From Pseudomonas sp. AKS31 (GTDB lineage: Bacteria > Pseudomonadota > Gammaproteobacteria > Pseudomonadales > Pseudomonadaceae): a DNA stretch of 64,000 bases. Position 1 is the first letter of the stretch. Every line of letters begins with the position of its first letter. Positions 53,633-61,259 of this stretch are shown piece after piece. The DNA lies in the NCBI RefSeq assembly GCF_023634765.1, contig NZ_JAMLFX010000001.1:775789-839788 (forward strand), written 5' to 3'. Below the pieces are notes generated by a model. The model had not been told where the DNA came from. It saw nothing but the letters and a program-made list of their open reading frames with translations, and did no database searches. A program made the translations under genes and the position numbers.

Positions 53633-54571
53633 ATGACCTTTTCGTTAGCCGCCAAGGTGTTGGTGTTGCTGCTGTTCGTGGGCAGCATCCTCTATGTGCA
53701 TTTGCGCGGCAAGGCGCGTTTGCCGGTTCTGCGCCAGTTCGTCAACCACTCGGCGCTGTTCGCTCCGTACAACGCCCTGATGTACCTTTTCTCCGGCGTG
53801 CCGTCCAAGCCGTACCTGGATCGCAGCAAATTTCCGGAACTGGACGTGTTGCGCGACAACTGGGAAACCATTCGCGACGAGGCCATGCACCTGTTCGACG
53901 AGGGCTATATCCGCGCCGCAGAAAAGAACAACGACGCCGGTTTCGGCTCGTTCTTCAAGAAGGGCTGGAAGCGTTTCTACCTCAAGTGGTACGACAAACC
54001 GCTGCCATCGGCTGAAACCCTGTGCCCGAAAACCGTGGCGCTGGTCAGTGCGATTCCCAACGTCAAAGGCGCTATGTTCGCGCTGTTGCCGGGTGGCAGC
54101 CACTTGAACCCGCATCGTGATCCGTTCGCCGGCTCCCTGCGTTATCACCTCGGCTTGTCGACGCCGAACTCCGACGATTGCCGGATTTTCGTTGATGGTC
54201 AGGTTTATGCCTGGCGTGACGGCGAAGACGTGATGTTCGACGAGACCTACGTGCACTGGGTCAAGAACGAAACCGACCAGACCCGCGTCATCCTGTTCTG
54301 CGACGTCGAGCGTCCGCTGAGCAACCGTCTGATGACCCGTATCAACCGCTCCATCAGCGCTTTCCTCGGTCGTGCTACCGCACCGCAGAACCTCGACGAC
54401 GAACGCGTCGGCGGGATCAACCAGGCCTACGCCTGGAGCAAGAACTTCAGTGACAGGTTCAGTGGCGTGGTCAAGCAGTGGAAGCGCCGTCATCCGAAGG
54501 CCTACCGCGTGATGCGGCCGGTGCTGGCGGTGGTGGTGTTGACGTTGTTGGGGTATTGGCTGTTTGGTTGA
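53633..54571 (+). CDS. lpxO: lipid A hydroxylase LpxO (aspartyl/asparaginyl beta-hydroxylase family)
   Basis: A 312-residue iron/2-oxoglutarate dioxygenase that adds an OH group to secondary acyl chains of lipid A. An N-terminal helix (residues 5-22) anchors it, and a second hydrophobic helix ends the protein ('PVLAVVVLTLLGYWLFG'). The iron-binding His and Asp lie in 'GGSHLNPHRDPFAGSLRYHL', the distal His in 'FDETYVHWVKNETDQTRVIL'. An AAGGAG site supports the ATG at 53633. It is followed by a strong terminator. With eptA it is the second lipid A-modifying gene in the window. Confidence 0.9.
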   Translation: MTFSLAAKVLVLLLFVGSILYVHLRGKARLPVLRQFVNHSALFAPYNALMYLFSGVPSKPYLDRSKFPELDVLRDNWETIRDEAMHLFDEGYIRAAEKNNDAGFGSFFKKGWKRFYLKWYDKPLPSAETLCPKTVALVSAIPNVKGAMFALLPGGSHLNPHRDPFAGSLRYHLGLSTPNSDDCRIFVDGQVYAWRDGEDVMFDETYVHWVKNETDQTRVILFCDVERPLSNRLMTRINRSISAFLGRATAPQNLDDERVGGINQAYAWSKNFSDRFSGVVKQWKRRHPKAYRVMRPVLAVVVLTLLGYWLFG

Positions 54572-54591
54572 GGCTGGATCAGGCAATAAAA

Positions 54592-54618
54592 AACCGCTCC
54601 TTGTGAGCGGTTTTTTTT
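54592..54618. terminator. bidirectional terminator after lpxO
   Basis: AACCGCTC-CTTGT-GAGCGGTT followed by eight T residues, with an A run before the stem. On the other strand it also ends the small gene 54617-54796, whose stop codon lies in the T/A tract. Confidence 0.92.
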
Positions 54619-54796
54619 ATGAGGAGAAGGTGAACGAGTTGCCGGCGAGAACGCCTCCGGGCTCTTCTACGACTGGACTCATCAACGTTTCTCTGATTCG
54701 GTGCAACTCCCGCTCAGACAATTTTCCGGATGAGCGTTTTCTATCAGCTTTTATCGATCTGGCGCCTGGCGCCTTTTTTTCAACGGCAGCCTTCAT
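54617..54796 (-). CDS. small hypothetical basic protein
   Basis: A 59-residue frame starting 'MKAAVEKKAPGARSIKADRK' and ending 'VLAGNSFTFSS'. The ATG has an excellent ribosome site (GGAGG, four bases upstream), and the stop codon falls exactly in the bidirectional lpxO terminator, as for a real convergent gene. The N-terminal half is strongly basic, without membrane segments or cysteines. I do not recognise a family. A seven-codon-longer start without the ribosome site exists at 54817. Coding status is plausible rather than certain. Confidence 0.55.
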   Translation of the reverse strand: MKAAVEKKAPGARSIKADRKRSSGKLSERELHRIRETLMSPVVEEPGGVLAGNSFTFSS

Positions 54797-54944
54797 GGTG
54801 CCTCCGGCGTTGATCATTAAATGAGCAGTTGTTCGATACTAGTCTTAGTCAATTAGCCCTTGTCCCCATGGTTGGGTGTCGCCATCGCAATCCAGCCTAT
54901 TCACCGTGCGTCCAGTTGTCCCTGCCGGCCCTTTGCCCAAATCA

Positions 54945-54974
54945 TTGCAATCCATGTCGCCCGCTGGTTATAGT
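54945..54974 (+). promoter_or_regulatory. sigma-70-type promoter upstream of the small ORF and EamA gene
   Basis: TTGCAA (54945-54950) and TATAGT (54969-54974) with an 18-base spacer. A transcript from here would carry a leader of about 310 bases before the EamA gene at 55291, containing the small frame at 55031. The rest of the 54797-55290 region shows no other gene. Confidence 0.5.
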
Positions 54975-55030
54975 CGGCGCACGTGAGACGTATGCCTCAC
55001 CCTCCAACCCTTCAAAAAAGATCTGCGCAA

Positions 55031-55195
55031 ATGCCTGCATCCCTCATCAACGCGGTAGTCGATTCAGCGGTCAACGCTGGCGTCGTGCCGTGCGGGAATC
55101 AGCAGCCCAAGCAGATCAGTCATTACCCTCCACCTGTCAGTAGCACGCCGGTGTGCGCAGTCGTATCACCGCCGGGCGTTGGCGTTTCGGGCTGA
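55031..55195 (+). CDS. candidate small peptide gene (54 residues)
   Basis: A frame that reads 'MPASLINAVVDSAVNAGVVP', then 'CGNQQPKQISHYPPP', then 'TPVCAVVSPPGVGVSG'. Two cysteines (residues 21 and 42) and clusters of proline are notable; there is no signal peptide. A sigma-70-like promoter lies upstream, but the ribosome site is only an A-rich stretch (AAAAAAGA) about 10 bases before the ATG. The same frame is open upstream to 54983. I do not recognise it. It may be a real short gene or an unused frame in the leader of the EamA gene. Confidence 0.4.
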   Translation: MPASLINAVVDSAVNAGVVPCGNQQPKQISHYPPPVSSTPVCAVVSPPGVGVSG

Positions 55196-55244
55196 TCGGC
55201 AGTTTCTGCTGCTCCCTGCGCCCGCCAGAAAAACCTACTGAATT

Positions 55245-55258
55245 TCAGCTTCGGCTGA
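55245..55258 (+). other. small UUCG-capped hairpin ahead of the EamA gene
   Basis: TCAGC-TTCG-GCTGA, a five-base stem closed by the very stable C(UUCG)G tetraloop, 33 bases before the EamA start. No T run follows, so it is not a standard terminator. Confidence 0.45.
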
Positions 55259-55290
55259 GTTGGCTTCTTGCCTGACTACAGGTGGTATTC

Positions 55291-56154
55291 ATGTTTGTCC
55301 TGTCGAAAAAATCCGCGCTCGCGGCCGCGTCCACGAGCCTGTTCGTTCTGCTGTGGAGCAGCGGCGCGATCTTCTCCAAATGGGGCCTGGCCCACGCTTC
55401 GCCGTTTGCCTTTCTGCTGATTCGCTTTGTGATTGCCTTGTGCGGGCTGGTGCTGCTGGCGCCGTTGCTCAAACTGAAGTTGCCCAAGGGCGGCAAACCA
55501 ATGATGTTTGCGATCGCCACCGGCGTGGTGTTGTTGGGGGCCTATCAGATTTTCTATTTGCTGGCCCTGGACAGCAGAGTCACCCCGGGAGTGATGGCGA
55601 CCATCATGGGAGTGCAGCCGATTCTCACCGTGGTGTTGATGGAGCGACAGCGTTCCGCGAGCCGAATGTTCGGTCTGGCGCTGGGGCTGGCCGGTCTGAT
55701 CATGGTGGTTTACCAAGGCATTGGTCTGGCCGGGATGTCGTGGGCGGGGATGCTTTGGGGTTTGCTGGCGCTGGCAAGCATGACGCTGGGCTCGATCATG
55801 CAGAAGCGCATCACCGACAATCCTCTCGGTACGCTGCCGGTGCAATACCTGGCCGGGCTGTTGTTGTGCGGGATTTTCGTGCCGTTCCAGCCGTTCCACT
55901 TTGAGCACAGCACAGGTTTTATCGTGCCGGTGTTGTGGATGGGGCTGGTGGTCTCGGTGCTGGCGACGCTGTTGCTGTATCGGCTGATCGCACGGGGCAA
56001 TCTGGTCAACGTCACCAGCCTGTTTTACCTGGTGCCAGCGGTGACGGCAGTGATGGACTATCTGATTTTCGGCAATCGCCTGGCGGCGTTAAGTGTGCTG
56101 GGCATGCTGTTGATCATTGTCGGACTGGCTTTTGTCTTCCGTAAAACCGACTAG
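55291..56154 (+). CDS. EamA-family (DMT) transporter
   Basis: A 287-residue membrane protein with ten helices arranged as two EamA repeats: first 'LFVLLWSSGAIFSKWGLAHA' to about residue 135, second from 'MSWAGMLWGLLALASMTLGS' to the end. These drug/metabolite transporters usually export amino acids or related metabolites; the substrate is unknown. The ATG at 55291 with AGGTGG upstream is preferred to a GTG three codons earlier. It is followed by a REP element and a convergent second EamA gene of the same family but different subgroup. Confidence 0.85.
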   Translation: MFVLSKKSALAAASTSLFVLLWSSGAIFSKWGLAHASPFAFLLIRFVIALCGLVLLAPLLKLKLPKGGKPMMFAIATGVVLLGAYQIFYLLALDSRVTPGVMATIMGVQPILTVVLMERQRSASRMFGLALGLAGLIMVVYQGIGLAGMSWAGMLWGLLALASMTLGSIMQKRITDNPLGTLPVQYLAGLLLCGIFVPFQPFHFEHSTGFIVPVLWMGLVVSVLATLLLYRLIARGNLVNVTSLFYLVPAVTAVMDYLIFGNRLAALSVLGMLLIIVGLAFVFRKTD

Positions 56155-56160
56155 CTGACA

Positions 56161-56220
56161 GGCGGGCTCACTCCCACATTGGAATGCATTCCCCTGTAGG
56201 AGTGAGCCTGCTCGCGATAG
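56161..56220. repeat. REP pair, family C (copy 3)
   Basis: GGCGGGCTCACTCCCAC and GTAGGAGTGAGCCTGCTCGC inverted around ATTGGAATGCATTCC. The arms are diverged from the other family C copies (TGAG for CGAG). It separates two convergent EamA genes. Confidence 0.82.
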
Positions 56221-56242
56221 CCATTTCAGCAGCGCCAGAGGT

Positions 56243-57151
56243 CTAACGGGCTGTCACCTGAGAAGGTTTCACCGCCGCCGGCTTCAACACCAGCCACAAC
56301 GCCGCCGCAATCAACACCCCGCCATAAATGTGTGCCATCGACAGCGGCTCATCCAGCAACAACGCCCCCCACAGCACGCCGAACGGCGGAATCATGAAGG
56401 TCACGGTCATCGACTTCACCGGACCGATCGAGCTGAGCAGGCGGAAATAAATGATGTAGGCGAACGCCGTGCAACCCAGGCCCAGGCCCAGCAGCGACAG
56501 CCAGACATGCCAGCCGCCCCAACTGAGCGGCGGTGCGGTGATCACGCTATAGCCGAACAACGGCAACAGGAATAATGTCGCGCCGAGCATGCTGCCCAGC
56601 GCCGACAGACGACTGTCCAGACCGCCGGCCTGATCGAGCCAACGGCGCGCGAGGAAACCGGCAAAGCCGTAGCAGGTCGTCGCCAGCAAGCAGGCGAGGG
56701 CGCCCATCAACAGTTGCATGTCAAATGCCACGGGGCCGGCGCGGGTCAGTACGCCAACGCCGAACAGGCCGAGGAACACCCCGCCCAGTTTGGCTGCGGT
56801 AAGTTTTTCACTGAAGAACAACCCGCCGATCAGCACGCCCATCAACGGCGTGGTGGCATTGAAAATCGCCGAGTAGCCGGCCGGCAAAACCTGGGCCGCA
56901 ACCGAATACAGCGTCGCCGGAATCCCTGAGTTGATCACGCCCAGCAGCATCACGGTTTTCAGTTTGCCTTTGAAATCCCAGCGTACGCGCATCAGCCCAA
57001 GGATCACCAGCAGGCCAAGGGCCGCAATCGACACGCGAAAAAAACCGGTCGGGATCGTGCCGATCACCGGCGCAATAATGCGCATGAACAGAAAACTCGC
57101 GCCCCAGATGGCCGCCAGCGACAACATACGGAAAATATCGACAGGGCTCAC
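56243..57151 (-). CDS. EamA-family (DMT) transporter
   Basis: A 302-residue protein with ten helices in two EamA repeats: 'LSLAAIWGASFLFMRIIAP' opens the first, 'LLMGALACLLATTCYGFAGF' the second. The end 'IYGGVLIAAALWLVLKP' is standard. It probably exports a small metabolite. The start is GTG, set by AAGGAG eight bases upstream, since no ATG precedes 'SPVDIFRM'. It lies upstream of nothing on its strand except the convergent EamA gene, and follows the chemoreceptor stop by 86 bases. Confidence 0.86.
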   Translation of the reverse strand: MSPVDIFRMLSLAAIWGASFLFMRIIAPVIGTIPTGFFRVSIAALGLLVILGLMRVRWDFKGKLKTVMLLGVINSGIPATLYSVAAQVLPAGYSAIFNATTPLMGVLIGGLFFSEKLTAAKLGGVFLGLFGVGVLTRAGPVAFDMQLLMGALACLLATTCYGFAGFLARRWLDQAGGLDSRLSALGSMLGATLFLLPLFGYSVITAPPLSWGGWHVWLSLLGLGLGCTAFAYIIYFRLLSSIGPVKSMTVTFMIPPFGVLWGALLLDEPLSMAHIYGGVLIAAALWLVLKPAAVKPSQVTAR

Positions 57152-57237
57152 GGCGGGGTCTCCTTCCTTGATCGGGACGAGAGTGTTGCCGAGCGCCCTG
57201 ACGAAGGCAACCGCTATTCGGGCATTGAACTGTTCGC

Positions 57238-58863
57238 TCAGATCACAAAGCGTGTCACCAGACCGTTGAGATCGACGGCCAGACGCGACAGCTCCTGGCT
57301 TGCGGCCGAGGTCTGGGTGGCGCCAGCGGCGGTCTGGGTCGAGAGATCGCGGATGGTCACCAGATTCTGATCGACTTCGCGCGCCACCAAGGCCTGTTGT
57401 TCGGCCGCGCTGGCGATCACCAGATTGCGCTGGTTGATCTGCGAGATCGACGCGGTGATTTTCTCCAGCGCCTGACCTGCGCTGTTGGCGCGGCGCAACG
57501 TCTGTCCGGCCTGCTCGGCACTGCTCTGCAATGCGCCCACCGTCGACCCCGTGCCTTGCTGGATGCTGCTGATCATCAGCTCGATTTCTTCGGTGGAATT
57601 CTGCGTGCGTTGTGCCAGTGAACGCACTTCATCGGCGACCACCGCGAAACCGCGCCCGGCTTCACCGGCGCGTGCCGCTTCGATCGCCGCATTGAGCGCC
57701 AGCAGATTGGTCTGCCCGGCAATCCCGCGAATCACTTCCAGCACTTTGCTGATGTCCTGTGCCTGCGTGGCCAGGCCCTCGGCTTGTTCGGAAGCGCCGA
57801 GTACGGCATCGACCAGCTCCTGAATCGAACTGATGGTTTCGCTGACCTGCACATGGCCGTGCTTGCTGTCCTCGTTGGAGGCGGCTGACGCTTCTGCGCT
57901 GGACACCGCGTTGGCCGCGACTTCGTCCACCGCCGTGCTCATCTGGGTGACCGCGGTGGCGGCTTGTTCGATCTGATCGTTCTGCTGTTGCAGGCCGCGA
58001 GTGCTTTGCTCCATCACCGAACTCATTTCCTCGGCTGCGGACGCCAGTTGCTGCGCCGATTCGCTGATGCCGCGAATGGTCGAACGCAGATTGCCCTGCA
58101 TCTCGGCCAAGGCGTCGAGCAGATGCGCAGCCTCATCTTTACCGCTGCTGACGATCTGGCCGCTGAGGTCACCGGCAGCAATGCGCCGCGCTACATTCAG
58201 TGCCTGATTGATCGGGGTGGTGATGCTGCGCGTCAGCTGCCAGGCCAGCAGCAGCGTGGCAATCAGGGCAGCCACGATGATGGTCGCGACAATCCACAGT
58301 GCCTGTTGGTACATCGCAGCGGCGGCATCGGCAGCGGCATCGGCGCCTTGCTGATTGAACGCGATCATCTGCTCCAGGGTTTTGTCGAGCAGCGTGCCCT
58401 GCGGCGCCAGTTCATTGTTAAGGCGCGTGTAGGCCTGTTCACTTTGCCCGGCGTCGATCTGGCCGATGATCTGTTCGAGAATGCTCATGTACTTGGCGGT
58501 GTTGGCATTCAAGCCGTCGAGCATCACCCGTTCCTCTTCGCTGGTGAGCAGGGCTTTGTGATCGGCGAGGCGCTTGAGCAGTTCTTCGCGCTGCGCCTTG
58601 ATGATGCCTTTGCTTCTGTCGCGCACGGCAGGCTGGGTGCTGGTGATCAGGCGCAAGGATTCGAGGCGAATGCTGGCGATGTTCGCTGCCGCGTCATGGA
58701 TGCTCTCGATGCTCGGCATCCATGATTCTTCAATCACCGTTGCACTTTCGCGCAGGGTTTTCATCTGGCCCAGACCGAACAGGCCGACCACCACCAGCAG
58801 ACCGGCCAAAACGGCAAAGCTCAAACTGGCGCGCAAACCTATGCGCAGATTCCGGATAGACAT
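57238..58863 (-). CDS. methyl-accepting chemotaxis protein, 4HB-type sensor
   Basis: A 541-residue transmembrane chemoreceptor. Helix 1 is at residues 13-33; the periplasmic four-helix-bundle ligand domain spans about 34-187 ('[19 protein letters not shown]'). Helix 2 (about 188-208) and a HAMP domain ('[20 protein letters not shown]') follow. The cytoplasmic hairpin has the invariant tip '[20 protein letters not shown]' that binds CheA and CheW. It is not near other che genes. Ligand is unknown. A possible GntR-type operator lies 100 bases upstream. Confidence 0.93.
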   Translation of the reverse strand: MSIRNLRIGLRASLSFAVLAGLLVVVGLFGLGQMKTLRESATVIEESWMPSIESIHDAAANIASIRLESLRLITSTQPAVRDRSKGIIKAQREELLKRLADHKALLTSEEERVMLDGLNANTAKYMSILEQIIGQIDAGQSEQAYTRLNNELAPQGTLLDKTLEQMIAFNQQGADAAADAAAAMYQQALWIVATIIVAALIATLLLAWQLTRSITTPINQALNVARRIAAGDLSGQIVSSGKDEAAHLLDALAEMQGNLRSTIRGISESAQQLASAAEEMSSVMEQSTRGLQQQNDQIEQAATAVTQMSTAVDEVAANAVSSAEASAASNEDSKHGHVQVSETISSIQELVDAVLGASEQAEGLATQAQDISKVLEVIRGIAGQTNLLALNAAIEAARAGEAGRGFAVVADEVRSLAQRTQNSTEEIELMISSIQQGTGSTVGALQSSAEQAGQTLRRANSAGQALEKITASISQINQRNLVIASAAEQQALVAREVDQNLVTIRDLSTQTAAGATQTSAASQELSRLAVDLNGLVTRFVI

Positions 58864-58963
58864 CAGTGTGCTCCTTGATCTTTGAGGGGGGAGGTCGTCC
58901 TCGTCAGCGAGGATCTTGTTAGGAGGCGGGTGCTGGCGGGGTATATATCAAAGTGCCACTATT

Positions 58964-58976
58964 TTGGTAAGACCAA
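58964..58976. promoter_or_regulatory. candidate GntR/FadR-subfamily operator
   Basis: TTGGT-AAG-ACCAA, a perfect dyad of the TTGGTNNNACCAA type used by PdhR and LldR-like regulators. It lies in the 398-base region between the chemoreceptor and aceK, about 100 bases before the chemoreceptor start. No regulator gene is adjacent. Confidence 0.4.
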
Positions 58977-59113
58977 TCTGGGTTTGTCGCAGGCGGTCCG
59001 CTCAGTCGCAGCAAAGCCGCGCACTAGACGCGTCGGTCAGGTATTGGATCCGAAGGCCAGAGAATTCGCGGGCTGGGGCAGGGCGGCGAGAAGCACCGCT
59101 GAGGTGATTAACT

Positions 59114-59125
59114 GACCGAACGGTC
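59114..59125. promoter_or_regulatory. GC-rich dyad upstream of aceK
   Basis: GACCG-AA-CGGTC, 137 bases before the aceK start, next to the A-rich stretch TTAAAAAACTT. It resembles TetR-type operators. Nothing else in 58864-59261 looks like a gene. Confidence 0.3.
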
Positions 59126-59261
59126 GATTAAAAAACTTTGCAAAAAACTGTGTCGCTGTACAACCCTGACGCGGATTTGGCAGAAATTGCACTTCACGCA
59201 CACACGCTTGCGTGGCTAAGCTCAGGCACAGATTTTCCCCACGCACGCCGAGGTCTTAACT

Positions 59262-60983
59262 ATGCCGCAACCATGGCCAGCCACCGACATCGCCCGCATG
59301 ATCCTCGATGGCTTTGACGATTACCGCGAGCAATTCCGGCGGATCACCGATGGCGCACGGGAGCGTTTCGAGCAGGCGCGCTGGCAGGAGACGCAAACGG
59401 CGTCGGCGGCGCGGATCAATCTCTACGAAGAAAAGGTCGGCGAAACCATCGCTCGCCTGCGCGAATACTTCGATGATGAAACGCTGATGAACGTCAGTTG
59501 CTGGCCACTGGTGAAAAGTGCCTATATCAGCGTCATCGACCTGCGCTTCGACGATGAACTGTCCGAGACCTGGTACAACTCGATTTTCTGCGGTCTGTTC
59601 AGCCACGACCTGATCAGCGACGGCTGCATGTTCATCCACACCACCCGCCCGAGCCTGCGCCGTGCCCGTGCCGCGCAAACCCGCACCTACAAACCGCAGG
59701 GGCAGTTGTCGGGCATGCTCGCAAGCATTTTTGCCGATTACCGTTTCAGCGAGGATTACGCCGATCTGCCGGGAGACCTGCGCCGCCTCGAAGCGCAACT
59801 GCGCGAGAACCTGCCGGATTGGGTGTGCAAGGACCCGGAACTCAGCGTCGAGCTGTTTTCCTCGGTGCTGTACCGCAACAAGGGCGCCTACCTGGTCGGG
59901 CGCATCTACACCCGCGACGAGCAATGGCCGCTGGTAATTCCGCTGCTGCACCGCGAAGGACGCGGGATCCAGATCGACGCGCTGATCACCGACGAAGCCG
60001 ATGTGTCGATCATCTTCTCGTTCACCCGTTCGTATTTCATGGTCGATGTACCGGTGCCGGCGGAGTTCATCGGTTTCCTGCGGCGCATTTTGCCGGGCAA
60101 GCACATTGCCGAGCTGTACACCTCGATCGGTTTCTACAAGCACGGCAAGTCCGAGTTTTACCGCGCGCTGATCAATCACCTGGCCAACACCGATGATCAA
60201 TTCATCATGGCGCCGGGCGTGCGCGGCATGGTCATGAGCGTGTTCACCCTGCCGGGCTTCAACACCGTGTTCAAGATCATCAAGGACCGTTTCTCGCCGT
60301 CGAAAAACGTCGACCGCGCCACGGTGATCGAGAAGTACCGACTGGTGAAAAGCGTCGATCGGGTCGGGCGCATGGCCGACACCCAGGAGTTCGCCGATTT
60401 CCGTTTTCCGCTGAGCAAGTTTGATCCGGCCTGTCTTGAGGAATTGTTGGAAGTGGCGCCGTCGACGGTGTCGGTCGAGGGCGACACGGTGCTGATCCGT
60501 CACTGCTGGACCGAACGTCGCATGACGCCGCTCAATCTGTATCTGGAAAACGCCAACGATGCGCAGGTGCGCGAGGCGCTGGAGGATTATGGCCTGGCGA
60601 TCAAGCAACTGGCGGCGGCCAACATCTTTCCCGGCGACATGTTGCTGAAGAACTTCGGCGTCACCCGGCATGGGCGTGTGGTGTTTTATGACTACGACGA
60701 AATCTGTTTTCTGACGGAGGCCAACTTCCGCCACATCCCTGCGCCGCGTACGCCGGAGGACGAGATGGCTTCGGAGCCGTGGTATTCGATCGGGCCGCTG
60801 GATGTGTTTCCCGAGGAATTTCCGCCGTTTCTGTTTGCTGATTCGGGGCAGCGCAAGTTGTTCGACCAGTTGCATGGCGAGTTGTACAACGCTGATTACT
60901 GGAAGAGTTTGCAGGAGGCGATTCGGGCGGGGAAAGTCATTGATGTCTTCCCGTACCGCCGCAAAGGTCTGGATAACGAGTAG
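59262..60983 (+). CDS. aceK: isocitrate dehydrogenase kinase/phosphatase
   Basis: A 573-residue bifunctional cytoplasmic enzyme that phosphorylates isocitrate dehydrogenase to divert carbon to the glyoxylate shunt, and reverses it. The N-terminal regulatory domain ('[20 protein letters not shown]') covers about 1-310. The kinase-like domain follows, with 'VEKYRLVK'-type ATP loop ('[20 protein letters not shown]'), the catalytic segment '[20 protein letters not shown]' and the metal-binding '[11 protein letters not shown]'. It stands alone; unlike in E. coli there are no aceA or aceB genes beside it. The inverted-repeat element follows 12 bases after its stop. Confidence 0.96.
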   Translation: MPQPWPATDIARMILDGFDDYREQFRRITDGARERFEQARWQETQTASAARINLYEEKVGETIARLREYFDDETLMNVSCWPLVKSAYISVIDLRFDDELSETWYNSIFCGLFSHDLISDGCMFIHTTRPSLRRARAAQTRTYKPQGQLSGMLASIFADYRFSEDYADLPGDLRRLEAQLRENLPDWVCKDPELSVELFSSVLYRNKGAYLVGRIYTRDEQWPLVIPLLHREGRGIQIDALITDEADVSIIFSFTRSYFMVDVPVPAEFIGFLRRILPGKHIAELYTSIGFYKHGKSEFYRALINHLANTDDQFIMAPGVRGMVMSVFTLPGFNTVFKIIKDRFSPSKNVDRATVIEKYRLVKSVDRVGRMADTQEFADFRFPLSKFDPACLEELLEVAPSTVSVEGDTVLIRHCWTERRMTPLNLYLENANDAQVREALEDYGLAIKQLAAANIFPGDMLLKNFGVTRHGRVVFYDYDEICFLTEANFRHIPAPRTPEDEMASEPWYSIGPLDVFPEEFPPFLFADSGQRKLFDQLHGELYNADYWKSLQEAIRAGKVIDVFPYRRKGLDNE

Positions 60984-60995
60984 CCTTCTTAAAAA

Positions 60996-61173
60996 CACCC
61001 TCACCCCAGCCCTCTCCCGGAGGGAGAGGGAGCTAAACGAGGTGTCTTGCGTCAAGCACCGACCTGAAAGAGCTTGGCGATTATGGCTTCGGTGATGCAC
61101 GTTCAGGTCGGCGAAGCTGGCGAAGTCGACTCGGTCGGTCCCCTCTCCCTCGGGGAGAGGGCTAGGGTGAGGG
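60996..61173. repeat. 178-bp MITE-like inverted-repeat element
   Basis: The ends match as inverted repeats: CCCTCACCCCAGCCCTCTCC at the left and GGAGAGGGCTAGGGTGAGGG at the right, one mismatch in 21 bases. Within it lies a second inverted pair, GACCTGAA near 61061 and TTCAGGTC near 61103. It carries no gene. Similar CCCTCACCC...CCCTCTCCC elements are common between genes in pseudomonads and xanthomonads. Confidence 0.8.
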
Positions 61174-61259
61174 CAGCAATCCCCCCTGACACGCCACAAA
61201 TCCCCCAAATCTGCGACAATCCGCCCCCTGCACATATAGACGACCGAATTGCCTACCCG

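Noticed and set aside
58882-59115. 77-codon frame between the chemoreceptor and aceK
   Set aside because: No ribosome site, overlaps likely promoter and operator sequence, no family resemblance.
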